Positions 7,460-15,645 of a stretch of DNA of 64,000 bases are shown piece by piece. Made by a program: the position numbers and the translations under genes. The notes beneath the pieces were generated by a model that was not told the DNA's origin, searched no databases, and was given only the letters and a program-made list of their open reading frames with translations. The first letter of the stretch is position 1, and each line of letters starts with the position of its first letter. Origin of the DNA: Rheinheimera sp. (GTDB taxonomy: Bacteria; Pseudomonadota; Gammaproteobacteria; Enterobacterales; Alteromonadaceae); assembly GCF_030690345.1 (NCBI RefSeq), contig NZ_JAUYGV010000008.1:436433-500432 (forward strand), read 5' to 3'.

Positions 7460-9099
7460 TAATGCGATCCCTTCATACTTGAGTCTACCGAGCGCGCCAG
7501 CAAGATCACCGGCAATAAGCTTACTAATACAATAGCCAGCGCCGGTAAAGCAGCGTCGGCCAGCCGCTCATCAGATGCCAGCTCGTAGGTGCGTACCGCC
7601 AAAGTATTAAAGTTAAACGGCCGCAGTATCAGCGTTGCCGGCAGCTCTTTTAATACATCAACAAACACCAGCAACAGCGCCGTTAACACACTGGCACGCA
7701 GCAACGGCACATGCACCTTTTGCAACACTTTAAGTGGCGCATACCCTAAGGAGCGCGCCGCATTATCCATGCCGGGTTTAATCCGCTCCAGTCCCGCTTC
7801 CACGCTATGCAATGACACCGCCAAAAAGCGCACACTGTACGCCAGCAGCAGCGCAAATAGGGTACCGGAGAATATCAGCCCGGTGCGCACACCAAACCAC
7901 TGTTCGGCCAGCAGGTCTATGTGGCCATCCAGCCAGGCCAGTGGCAACATTACGCCAATAGCAATAACGGTGCCGGGCACCGCATAACCCAGTGCTGCCA
8001 CACGCACCGGCGCCTGCACCAGTACGTCACGCCGCAACCGCTTGCCGTAGGCAAACAACAACGCCAGCAACACCGAAATGACCGCCGCCAGCGCGGCCAG
8101 TGAAAAACTGTTCCACACCAGTTGGCCAAACTGGTTGTTCAGCGTAACGCTGTAATTCGACATAGCCCAGCTGACCAGCTGCGCTGCAGGAATAACAAAG
8201 CCAAACAGTACCGGTAGCAAACACAACGCCAACAACATCAATTGCCGCAGCGGACTGACAATACGCCCGGCCCCAGCCTGAGTACGCTGGCCCTGATGGT
8301 AGTAACGGATTTTACGCCTGGACCAGCGCTCCAGCAGCAGCAACAGCAGCACAAAGCCGGTTAACATTGCCGCCAACTGTGCAGCCGCCGGCTGATTGCC
8401 CATGCCAAACCAGGTGCGGAAAATGCCGGTGGTAAAGGTTGTGACGCCAAAATACTGCACGGTGCCGTAATCAGCAAAGGCTTCCATCATCGCCAGCGCA
8501 GTGCCGGTTAAAATAGCCGGCCGTGCCAACGGCAATGCGACTTTCCAAAAATGCTGCCTTGGGGTTAAACCCAAGGTGCGGCTGGCTTCAGCTAATGAAG
8601 CCGACTGTTCGCGAAACGCACTGCGCGCCAGCATATACACATAGGGATACAGCACCAGCGCCAGCATAATAATGGCGCCGGTTAATGAGCGGATTTGCGG
8701 AAACCAGTAATCACCATAGCGCCAGTCAAACTGCGCCCTTAGCGCGCTTTGCACCGGACCGGCAAAATCCAGCATGCCGGTATAGGTGTAAGCAATAATA
8801 TAGGCCGGCATAGCCAGCGGCAGTAACAGCAGCCATTCGAGGATGCGCCTGCCAACAAACTGGTAGCGGGTAATAATCCAGGCAGCAGCTGTGCCAATCA
8901 GTAAGGCACCTAACCCGGTGCCAGCGGCCAGTAGCAGCGAGTTGACAACATAGTCGGCCAGCACGGTCTGGCGTAAATGCTGCCACACCGCGGTTTGCGG
9001 GTTTAACACGCTGGCAAAGATCACCACTACCGGCAACGCCAGCACTAAGGCCGGCAGCAATACCGACCAACGCCAGATATCGCGCCAGCCTTGCTTCAT
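7459..9099 (-). CDS. fbpB: Ferric-iron ABC transporter permease FbpB (fused, two-domain)
   Basis: The 546-residue integral membrane protein contains two homologous permease halves, each with the binding-protein-dependent EAA-type loop (EASRTLGLTPRQHFWKVALPLA and the matching DNAARSLGYAPLKVLQKVHVPLL). About twelve transmembrane helices are expected. This fused organisation is characteristic of FbpB/SfuB iron permeases. It lies between fbpA, 38 bases upstream, and fbpC, which it overlaps by one base, so the three act as one Fur-controlled operon. Confidence 0.92.
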   Translation of the reverse strand: MKQGWRDIWRWSVLLPALVLALPVVVIFASVLNPQTAVWQHLRQTVLADYVVNSLLLAAGTGLGALLIGTAAAWIITRYQFVGRRILEWLLLLPLAMPAYIIAYTYTGMLDFAGPVQSALRAQFDWRYGDYWFPQIRSLTGAIIMLALVLYPYVYMLARSAFREQSASLAEASRTLGLTPRQHFWKVALPLARPAILTGTALAMMEAFADYGTVQYFGVTTFTTGIFRTWFGMGNQPAAAQLAAMLTGFVLLLLLLERWSRRKIRYYHQGQRTQAGAGRIVSPLRQLMLLALCLLPVLFGFVIPAAQLVSWAMSNYSVTLNNQFGQLVWNSFSLAALAAVISVLLALLFAYGKRLRRDVLVQAPVRVAALGYAVPGTVIAIGVMLPLAWLDGHIDLLAEQWFGVRTGLIFSGTLFALLLAYSVRFLAVSLHSVEAGLERIKPGMDNAARSLGYAPLKVLQKVHVPLLRASVLTALLLVFVDVLKELPATLILRPFNFNTLAVRTYELASDERLADAALPALAIVLVSLLPVILLARSVDSSMKGSH

Positions 9100-9137
9100 C
9101 CGGCGCTTACCACATTACAACAAATTGAATTCAAAGA

Positions 9138-10160
9138 TTATTTCCAGCCAGCGCGATCCATTACACGAATGGCTTCGGCGTTTAATTCCCCTAATTTGTC
9201 CAATTGTAACTGGTCTGCTTTAAATTCACCAAAGCCTTGTAAAATAGCACTGGCTTTTACGCCCTCACGCACCGGGTATTCGTGGTTTACTTCGGCATAC
9301 CACTGCTGGGCATCAGCTGTCGTCATATATTCCAGTAACTTAACCGCTTCGGTTTTGTTTGGTGCATATTTAGCCACTCCGGCGCCGGAGATATTAACGT
9401 GAGCACCGCGGCCGTCCTGATTAGGCCAAAATACTTTAACTTTTTCCGCAGCGGCCTTCTCTTTCGCATCGGCCAGCATACCGCCTAAGTAGTAAGTATT
9501 AGCAATAGCAATATCACACACACCGGCTGCAGCGGCTTTGATCTGGTCGCGGTCGCCGCCCTTGGGTGGCATGGCAAAGTTGGCTACCAGGCCTTTGGCC
9601 CAGCTCTCTGCTTGTGCTGCACCGTCATGCGCAATCATACTGGCGGTCATCGACTGGTTATAAATATTGTCAGATGAGCGGATACAGATGCGGCCTTTCC
9701 ATTGTGGGCTGGCTAAATCTTCATAGGTAGACAGCTGCTCCGGCTTTACTTTACCCGGCACATATAAAATCGGCCTTGCCCGCATGGTCAGGCCATACCA
9801 TTGCCCGGCCGGGTCGCGCAGCGCTTGGGGAATAGTGGCGGTTAATACTTCAGACTCAACGCTTTGCAGCACACCTTGTTGTTTAGCACGGTATAAACGG
9901 CCAACATCGGTACTGATTAGAATATCCGCCGGGCTATTGCGGCCTTCGCTGGCCATACGGCTAATCAGCTCATCCGGCTTACCGGTGATCAGGTTTACTT
10001 TAATACCGGTGTCGGCAGTAAACTTGTCCAGTAGTGGTTTAATCAACTCTTCCTGGCGGGCTGAATAAATGTTCACTTCTGCGGCTTGTGCCGCGGCAAT
10101 ATTGATAAATGCACCGGCGATACCGGCGCCTAATAAACTTAATGCGTAAGCTGATTTCAT
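9138..10160 (-). CDS. fbpA: Periplasmic ferric-iron-binding protein FbpA
   Basis: The 340-residue protein has a signal peptide (residues 1-27, ending AAQAAE) and the FbpA/FutA fold signature NIYSARQEELIKPLL. The iron-ligand tyrosine pair is present as NTYYLGG (Tyr223, Tyr224). It delivers Fe(III) to the FbpBC transporter encoded just downstream. A Fur-like operator lies about 55 bases upstream of the start. The start is preceded by CAGGAGTGGCAGT. Confidence 0.92.
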   Translation of the reverse strand: MKSAYALSLLGAGIAGAFINIAAAQAAEVNIYSARQEELIKPLLDKFTADTGIKVNLITGKPDELISRMASEGRNSPADILISTDVGRLYRAKQQGVLQSVESEVLTATIPQALRDPAGQWYGLTMRARPILYVPGKVKPEQLSTYEDLASPQWKGRICIRSSDNIYNQSMTASMIAHDGAAQAESWAKGLVANFAMPPKGGDRDQIKAAAAGVCDIAIANTYYLGGMLADAKEKAAAEKVKVFWPNQDGRGAHVNISGAGVAKYAPNKTEAVKLLEYMTTADAQQWYAEVNHEYPVREGVKASAILQGFGEFKADQLQLDKLGELNAEAIRVMDRAGWK

Positions 10161-10213
10161 ACTGCCACTCCTGCAGGGTGTTAAGGTAGAAAAAGATAGG
10201 CTATATAAGCATA

Positions 10214-10232
10214 AATACGAACTATTCTCAAT
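10214..10232 (-). promoter_or_regulatory. Fur box upstream of fbpABC
   Basis: On the minus strand the site reads ATTGAGAATAGTTCGTATT, matching 15 of 19 positions of the inverted-repeat pattern AATGAGAATAATTCTCATT. It sits 54 bases upstream of the fbpA start, where it would block the promoter when iron is plentiful. Confidence 0.7.
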
Positions 10233-10252
10233 GCGATAAAAGCCCGATAAAC

Positions 10253-10285
10253 AAAAAAAGGCCGTTAAATATACTTAACGGCCTT
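10253..10285 (-). terminator. Intrinsic terminator of the His-rich lipoprotein gene
   Basis: AAGGCCGTTAA pairs with TTAACGGCCTT around a six-base loop, and the minus strand continues with seven T residues. It ends the zinc operon that reads leftwards (14174 to 10312) and separates it from the fbpA promoter. Confidence 0.88.
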
Positions 10286-10311
10286 TTCAGCAAGCTTACA
10301 GCAACACAACC

Positions 10312-11685
10312 TTAGTGGTCATGCGCCTCTGCCGGTTGTGCAATACCTAGCCAAACTAACTTATGCGGCACAAAGTTCAGCTGCTGGCTTGCTACTATTT
10401 CACCATCGGCAGTATCAACTGTCAGCAAGCTGCTATCTATCGGGTTAGTTACATACACTTTGTCATCGCTGGCCGATATTGCCAATTCAAAGCGGCTGCC
10501 CTCCGGCATAGTCGCCACATCTGCCGTTGTCAGCTGCACTTTGGCGGCAAATTCAAAGGCCGGCTCTGCCGCTTCAGCTGCATCAGCGTCTTCATGCTCG
10601 TGGCCATGATAATTCAGGATGGTTAAATAGCCCTGGTTATCCAGCAACACAAATTTGCTGCCGTTATCGGCAAAACCATAGCCGGTAAGCGCCGCACCTT
10701 CTGCTGCCTGCCAATCTATCAGCTCCATTTCACCGTCATGGGCGTGAATAGCAAAAGCACTGGCGCCGGCAAAGCCAACAAAATGCTCAGCGTGTTCAGT
10801 ACCTACCAGGGTGCCGATACGCATGCTGTCGGTAAAATCGGCAGTATTAGCCAGCTTGACGGCAGTAAAGCCGGTGCCGTCTTGCTCAATCAACAACACT
10901 CCGTCGGTACAGCCAAAGCCGATAAAATGCTCGTTTTGCGCACTGCCGTGTAAGCCGGGGCATAACTCGTCAAATACCAGCTCTTCGTGGTAGTGATCGC
11001 CATGCTGTTCGTACACCGCCACTTTATCCGGCAAGGTGGTTGCACTGTCAGCATCGCGTATTGTGGAGATTAAGTAATCACCACGCGCCTGAGCGGCACC
11101 GTGCATGTTCACACTATAATTCAGCACCGGGTAGCCATTGCTGTCGGTAGTAATATCGGCTTCAGTAATTACCGCTACGGCTGCCGGGGTAGAGCTTGCA
11201 GCATCGCCGTCAAAAAACAGCGCCAGTTGGCTGTCGGTAGCGGTGATATGGGTTGGCCGGCTGTCACTTAATATAAAGCTGGTTAGCGCCGGTTCTTGCT
11301 GATAATCATGCAGGTGGTCGACATGGTCTTCCTGAAACAGGCCGCCATCAATAAACTCTACACGGTCTGTGGTGCGCTGCACTGCTAAGGCGTACCGTTT
11401 GGCCGGTGATGCTGCCAATGCAGAGGGCACATCGGCTACGGCAAAGGTATCCAGCAGGCTGCCGTCGCTTAGTTCATACACCGATACCAGATTAGTGTCT
11501 TTCGCTGAAATCGCCAGCCGGCCCGCCGTGCTGATTTCATCATGATCGTGGTCATGATCGTCTTCAACCGGGATCGGGTCTTTTTCGACAATATTAGTCG
11601 TGCTGTCACCACAAGCACTGAGTAAAGATACGCTGATCAGCACCGCCGCCAGGCTTAATTTAGTTTGCAACATGGACTGTAACAT
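10312..11685 (-). CDS. Histidine-rich lipoprotein of the zinc-uptake operon
   Basis: The 457-residue protein has a lipoprotein signal with lipobox LLSAC near residue 25, then a DDHDHDHDE cluster and many scattered His pairs, ending in HDH. The body is made of repeated beta-strand units with phrases such as LAISAKDTNLVSVYELSDG, consistent with a WD40/YVTN-like propeller; that fold is my inference. The first ATG is favoured by AAGGAGATTTC ahead of it. It lies 65 bases downstream of the ZnuD-like receptor gene, so it is probably in the same Zur-regulated transcript. A role as periplasmic zinc-binding or delivery protein is inferred from context and composition. Confidence 0.72.
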   Translation of the reverse strand: MLQSMLQTKLSLAAVLISVSLLSACGDSTTNIVEKDPIPVEDDHDHDHDEISTAGRLAISAKDTNLVSVYELSDGSLLDTFAVADVPSALAASPAKRYALAVQRTTDRVEFIDGGLFQEDHVDHLHDYQQEPALTSFILSDSRPTHITATDSQLALFFDGDAASSTPAAVAVITEADITTDSNGYPVLNYSVNMHGAAQARGDYLISTIRDADSATTLPDKVAVYEQHGDHYHEELVFDELCPGLHGSAQNEHFIGFGCTDGVLLIEQDGTGFTAVKLANTADFTDSMRIGTLVGTEHAEHFVGFAGASAFAIHAHDGEMELIDWQAAEGAALTGYGFADNGSKFVLLDNQGYLTILNYHGHEHEDADAAEAAEPAFEFAAKVQLTTADVATMPEGSRFELAISASDDKVYVTNPIDSSLLTVDTADGEIVASQQLNFVPHKLVWLGIAQPAEAHDH

Positions 11686-11750
11686 GAAATCTCCTTGCTA
11701 AATAAAAAGTTGCCGCAGGCCAGGAACCACACATACCTGCGACAAAAACG

Positions 11751-14174
11751 TTAAAAACTACCGCGCACACCCAGTGCCATCGAACGGCCCGGCAGTGGGG
11801 TTTTGTCTTTTAAAAATGAGGTATGCACCCGAACATCTTCATCTGTCAGATTCTGGCCTTTGAGGTAGGCAGTAAGCTGCGAAGAGCCAAGGTTAAAGCG
11901 GTAGCTGACGCTGGCATCGAGCAAGGTATAACCGTCAGTCGCCGTTTCCAGCGCTGCAGTTCTGTCCTGCTTCATATAGCGGGTGGCGCGTAAATCTGCG
12001 CTGATGGCATCCTGCTCATAAGCCAGCTCTGCGGAAAAACGCAGTGGCGGCGTGCGGGGTAAGTCACCACCACCTTTTAAGCGGGCACGGATATAATCGC
12101 CTTGCAAGGTTAGTTTAAACGGCTCATTTAGCTGCCAGACATACTGCGCCTCTAAACCGTGCAAAGTGACATCAGCAGCGGTAAACAGATACACCGGCAA
12201 CTCACCGCTGTGATCATGCTCATCGCCGTGATCGTGATCATCGCCGTGGTCATCGTCGTGATCATGACCGTCTTCGGCAAACAAGCCGGTATTTTGCTGG
12301 TAGTAGTAGTTATCCACCTGGTTATAGAAGGCATTTAACACAAAGCCGGTATTACCGCTGAATTTACGCAGCGTAATATCCAGGTTATTCGCCGTTTCCA
12401 TTTCTATTGCTTGAGTGTTTAACACAAACTCATCGTCATCCAGCACAAATAATGCACCAACTTCATAGGCCGCCGTACCAATGTGCGGGCCAAATGACAG
12501 TAACTCAGATGCGGAGGGCGCCCGCTGCGAACGTGATACTGATACACCGAGGTTATAGCCTTCAGCAAAATCCCATACCGCACCGGCCGACAGGCTGTAA
12601 GGTGTGAATTTTTGGCTGACATCAAATACGCGGATAAACTCTGCACCGTGGTCGTCATCAGCGTGGTCATCATGCTCGTCGTGGCCATGGGCAGCAATAT
12701 CCGGCAACAGCACATTCGTTGCATCAAGCGTTACCCGTTCAATACGGGCACCTAACTGCACTAACCAGGGGCCACAGTGGCGTTCTTCCATCCAGCCCAA
12801 CGCCAGCATTTGCGTTTCTGACGGCGGCGTAAAGGCTTCTGCGCCGATGGCCTCAAAATCACTGTATTTGTAGTGCAGGCTTAAGCCGCCGCGCCAGTCC
12901 TGATAAGGCCGGTGTAAAATTTCAATACGGGCTTCACGGCTTTGGTTTTGAAAGGTAGTGCCAATTTCGCCATGCTCAATTTCAGCATGCTCATAATCGG
13001 TAAATGCCAGTTTGGTGTTAACGGCGCGGATTAACCCGGATGAAAAGTTCAGCTCGCTAAGCAGCTGATAGCGGTTCTGGGTTAAGTCGGCAAACACGTC
13101 TTCTTCGGCGCTGTGCTCATCGTGGTCGTCATGATCATCGTGCTCATCATGGCCACCATGCGAATGTCCCGGAATACCGTACTCGCGGTCCAGCCGGCCA
13201 TAAGACACACCAATATAGCCGTTATCCAGCAAATAACTGCCACCTAAGGTAAAGCCTTTAGCAGTAGCGGCGGTATTAGCTACCTTACCTTTTACCGCAT
13301 CTTCATCCGGCGCTATATCGGCAAAGCCGGGAATACTGTAGTTGCCGTTGTCGCGCCAGAAGCCATCGACGTAAACGCCAATGTTATCGACACCGGAAAC
13401 CAAAGAACCTGCAGCTAATTTTTCATTGTTAACGGATTCACGCTGCAGCATCCATTCGGCACGGGTGCTGTTGTCGGTAGGAATACGCTCGTCGACCACA
13501 TTCACCACACCACCAATAGCACCACTGCCGTAAAATAAGGTGGCCGGGCCGCGCAGCACTTCAATTTGTGTGGCAGTGCTGGCCTCGGCGGCTACACTAT
13601 GGTCAGGCCCTACGCGTGAGGCATCACCGGCATCGAGGCCATTTTGCGTAATCAGCACGCGCGGGCCGTCCAGGCCACGGATAATCGGGCTGCTGGCCAC
13701 TCCACCATAGAAATTAGAATGCACGCCGACTTCGTTTTTTAACGTATCACCCAGTGTCGACGCTTGACGCATTTTCAGCGCATCGCCGGCCAATACGCTA
13801 ACCGGCAAGGCTGACTCAGTAGCAGAGGCATGAAACGGGCTGGCTTTTACATCTATTACTTCAATGCTGCTGCTAAGCAGGGTCAGGCTAACATCTGTTA
13901 AGCCTTGCTGTGGCACAGTAAAGTGAAAATTACGGTGGCCAAAGCGGCGCGCTTCTATATGCAACTCTGCTTCAGCGGCCAGCAGCTTGCTTACCACAAA
14001 ACGGCCGTTGGCATCGGTAAATACCCGCTGATTCTCCCCCACCACGCTAATTTCAGCCCCCGCTACCGGCTGGCCATTCTCATCAATAACCACGCCGCTA
14101 ACAGACTCTGCACTGGCATAACCCGCCAGCAAACAGCTACTAACCACCGTGGCCAATATGGTTTTCTTAAACAT
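11751..14174 (-). CDS. znuD: TonB-dependent zinc receptor, ZnuD-like, with His-rich loops
   Basis: I start at the ATG at 14174 because GGGGAATAAG precedes it; an upstream ATG at 14186 lacks such a site. The 807 residues give a signal peptide, a carboxypeptidase-like regulatory domain (about 25-95), a TonB-box-like EVIDV, a plug domain with RGLDGPRVLI and YGSGAIGGVVNVVDERIP, and a beta-barrel ending in GVRGSF. Three loops are very rich in His and Asp (about residues 336-355, 495-508 and 635-658), as expected for zinc capture. Two Zur-type operators lie upstream and a CobW-type GTPase gene is divergent. Zinc is therefore the likely substrate. Confidence 0.87.
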   Translation of the reverse strand: MFKKTILATVVSSCLLAGYASAESVSGVVIDENGQPVAGAEISVVGENQRVFTDANGRFVVSKLLAAEAELHIEARRFGHRNFHFTVPQQGLTDVSLTLLSSSIEVIDVKASPFHASATESALPVSVLAGDALKMRQASTLGDTLKNEVGVHSNFYGGVASSPIIRGLDGPRVLITQNGLDAGDASRVGPDHSVAAEASTATQIEVLRGPATLFYGSGAIGGVVNVVDERIPTDNSTRAEWMLQRESVNNEKLAAGSLVSGVDNIGVYVDGFWRDNGNYSIPGFADIAPDEDAVKGKVANTAATAKGFTLGGSYLLDNGYIGVSYGRLDREYGIPGHSHGGHDEHDDHDDHDEHSAEEDVFADLTQNRYQLLSELNFSSGLIRAVNTKLAFTDYEHAEIEHGEIGTTFQNQSREARIEILHRPYQDWRGGLSLHYKYSDFEAIGAEAFTPPSETQMLALGWMEERHCGPWLVQLGARIERVTLDATNVLLPDIAAHGHDEHDDHADDDHGAEFIRVFDVSQKFTPYSLSAGAVWDFAEGYNLGVSVSRSQRAPSASELLSFGPHIGTAAYEVGALFVLDDDEFVLNTQAIEMETANNLDITLRKFSGNTGFVLNAFYNQVDNYYYQQNTGLFAEDGHDHDDDHGDDHDHGDEHDHSGELPVYLFTAADVTLHGLEAQYVWQLNEPFKLTLQGDYIRARLKGGGDLPRTPPLRFSAELAYEQDAISADLRATRYMKQDRTAALETATDGYTLLDASVSYRFNLGSSQLTAYLKGQNLTDEDVRVHTSFLKDKTPLPGRSMALGVRGSF

Positions 14175-14240
14175 CTTATTCCCCATAAATAGCGCCGTTT
14201 TGCCATTGCCTGGAGCAGCTTCAGCATTTGACGGCTCAAT

Positions 14241-14256
14241 TGTTATGTTATAACAT
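14241..14256. promoter_or_regulatory. Zur-type operator 1
   Basis: TGTTATGTTATAACAT contains the pattern GTTAT-N3-ATAAC typical of proteobacterial Zur boxes and a perfect 12-bp palindrome ATGTTATAACAT. It lies 67 bases upstream of the receptor start, in the divergent region shared with the GTPase gene at 14357. Confidence 0.8.
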
Positions 14257-14267
14257 CTTTTAACTTT

Positions 14268-14283
14268 TGTGATGTTATAACAT
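14268..14283. promoter_or_regulatory. Zur-type operator 2
   Basis: TGTGATGTTATAACAT repeats operator 1 with a single difference and is 27 bases away from it. It is 73 bases upstream of the CobW-family gene, so each divergent promoter may have its own site. Confidence 0.78.
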
Positions 14284-14356
14284 TATTTAGCGTTAGTGCA
14301 ACGCCTGCGGGTAAATAACATCAGCCAACCCCCAACTTATTCAGTGAAGCGAAGTA

Positions 14357-15565
14357 ATGACGAAACCTATTGATCCACGGCTGCCGGTAACGGTGTTATC
14401 CGGCTTTCTCGGAGCCGGTAAAACTACCCTGCTTAACTATGTACTGCATAACCGCGACGGCTTGCGCGTGGCGGTTATCGTTAACGATATGAGCGACGTC
14501 AATATCGACGCTCATCAGTTAAATAAAGAAGTAAGCCTGAACCGCGCCGAAGAAAAACTGGTGGAAATGAGCAACGGCTGCATTTGCTGCACCTTGCGCG
14601 AAGATTTATTGCTGGAGGTGGGCAAACTGGCTAAAGCCGGCCGCTTTGATTATTTGTTGATTGAATCCACCGGCATTTCCGAGCCGCTGCCGATTGCTGA
14701 AACCTTTACCTTTGAGCACGAAGACGGCCAGAGCCTGGCCGATATTGCCAGGCTGGATACCCTGGTAACGGTAGTGGATGCGGTAAATTTTCTTGCTGAC
14801 TTTGAAGCCGCGCAGGATTTAAGTGAACGTGGCGAAAGCCTGGGCGAAGACGACGAGCGCAGCGTCGCCGACTTATTAATCGAGCAAGTGGAGTTTTGCG
14901 ATGTATTGGTAGTAAGCAAAGCCGATTTGGTCAGCGCAGAGAAGTTACAACGTCTTAGCGCCATTTTACGTAGCTTAAACAGCCGCGCCCGCATTATTCA
15001 TGCTGACAAAGGCAAAGTTGAGATAACGCAGATCCTTAATACCGGCTTATTTAACTTTGAGCAGGCGCAACAAGCGCCCGGCTGGCTGGCTGAACTACGC
15101 GGTGAGCATAAACCGGAAACCGAAGAATACGGTATCAGCAGCTTTGCCTTTACTGCACGCAAGCCGTTTCACCCGGCGCGCTTTCATGCCTTTTTACATC
15201 AGGACTGGCCGAGCGGCCGCCTGCTGCGCTCTAAGGGTTATTTTTGGCTGGCCAGCACGCCCGAATACGCCTGGCTGTGGCATCAGGCCGGTGGCATGGC
15301 CCGCTACAATATGGCCGGCTTATTCTGGCAAGCGGTGCCGGATGCAGAGTGGCCGAAAGAGCCGGAATTGCAGGAGGCCATTATGCAAAGCTGGGCTGAG
15401 CCCTATGGCGACCGGCGCCAGCAGCTGGTGTTTATCGGCCGGCAACTGGATAAAACCACCATGCTGGCGCAGTTGGAAGCCTGCCTGTTAACCGACGCCG
15501 AACTTGAACCGGGTGAGCAGCAATGGCAGCAACTTACCAACCCCTTTATGCAGGAGACACCATAG
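14357..15565 (+). CDS. zigA: CobW-family (COG0523) GTPase, probable zinc metallochaperone
   Basis: The 402-residue protein has a P-loop GFLGAGKTT (residues 16-24), the metal-binding CICC motif (75-78), IESTGISEP and a SKAD guanine-specificity motif (about residues 192-195), then a CobW C-terminal domain with [13 protein letters not shown]0523 proteins next to Zur boxes are GTP-dependent zinc chaperones induced by zinc starvation (ZigA/YeiR group). It is divergent from the ZnuD-like receptor across the two operators. The internal acidic stretch [13 protein letters not shown] is common in this group. Confidence 0.87.
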   Translation: MTKPIDPRLPVTVLSGFLGAGKTTLLNYVLHNRDGLRVAVIVNDMSDVNIDAHQLNKEVSLNRAEEKLVEMSNGCICCTLREDLLLEVGKLAKAGRFDYLLIESTGISEPLPIAETFTFEHEDGQSLADIARLDTLVTVVDAVNFLADFEAAQDLSERGESLGEDDERSVADLLIEQVEFCDVLVVSKADLVSAEKLQRLSAILRSLNSRARIIHADKGKVEITQILNTGLFNFEQAQQAPGWLAELRGEHKPETEEYGISSFAFTARKPFHPARFHAFLHQDWPSGRLLRSKGYFWLASTPEYAWLWHQAGGMARYNMAGLFWQAVPDAEWPKEPELQEAIMQSWAEPYGDRRQQLVFIGRQLDKTTMLAQLEACLLTDAELEPGEQQWQQLTNPFMQETP

Positions 15566-15568
15566 CAC

Positions 15569-15585
15569 TGCGACAATATGTCGCA
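15569..15585. promoter_or_regulatory. RegA/PrrA-like box upstream of the TonB receptor operon
   Basis: TGCGACA-ATA-TGTCGCA is a perfect 7-bp inverted repeat, 60 bases upstream of the receptor gene at 15646. Its core GCGACAATATGTCGC agrees with 14 of 15 positions of the pattern GNGRCRTTNNGNCGC known for RegA/RegR-type regulators. A RegA-family regulator is encoded at the end of this cluster. The site could also act as a weak terminator for the preceding gene, but no T-tract follows. Confidence 0.6.
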
Positions 15586-15645
15586 TCCACTGCTGCGCCG
15601 GTATTTGTTACCTTAGTTGAGTAAAATCAATTAACTAACAGAATA

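Noticed and set aside
12152..13165. Low-complexity CAT/GAT-rich stretches considered as a simple repeat array
   Set aside because: They are in-frame His-Asp codons of the receptor's loops and have no regular spacer pattern; no CRISPR is present in the window.
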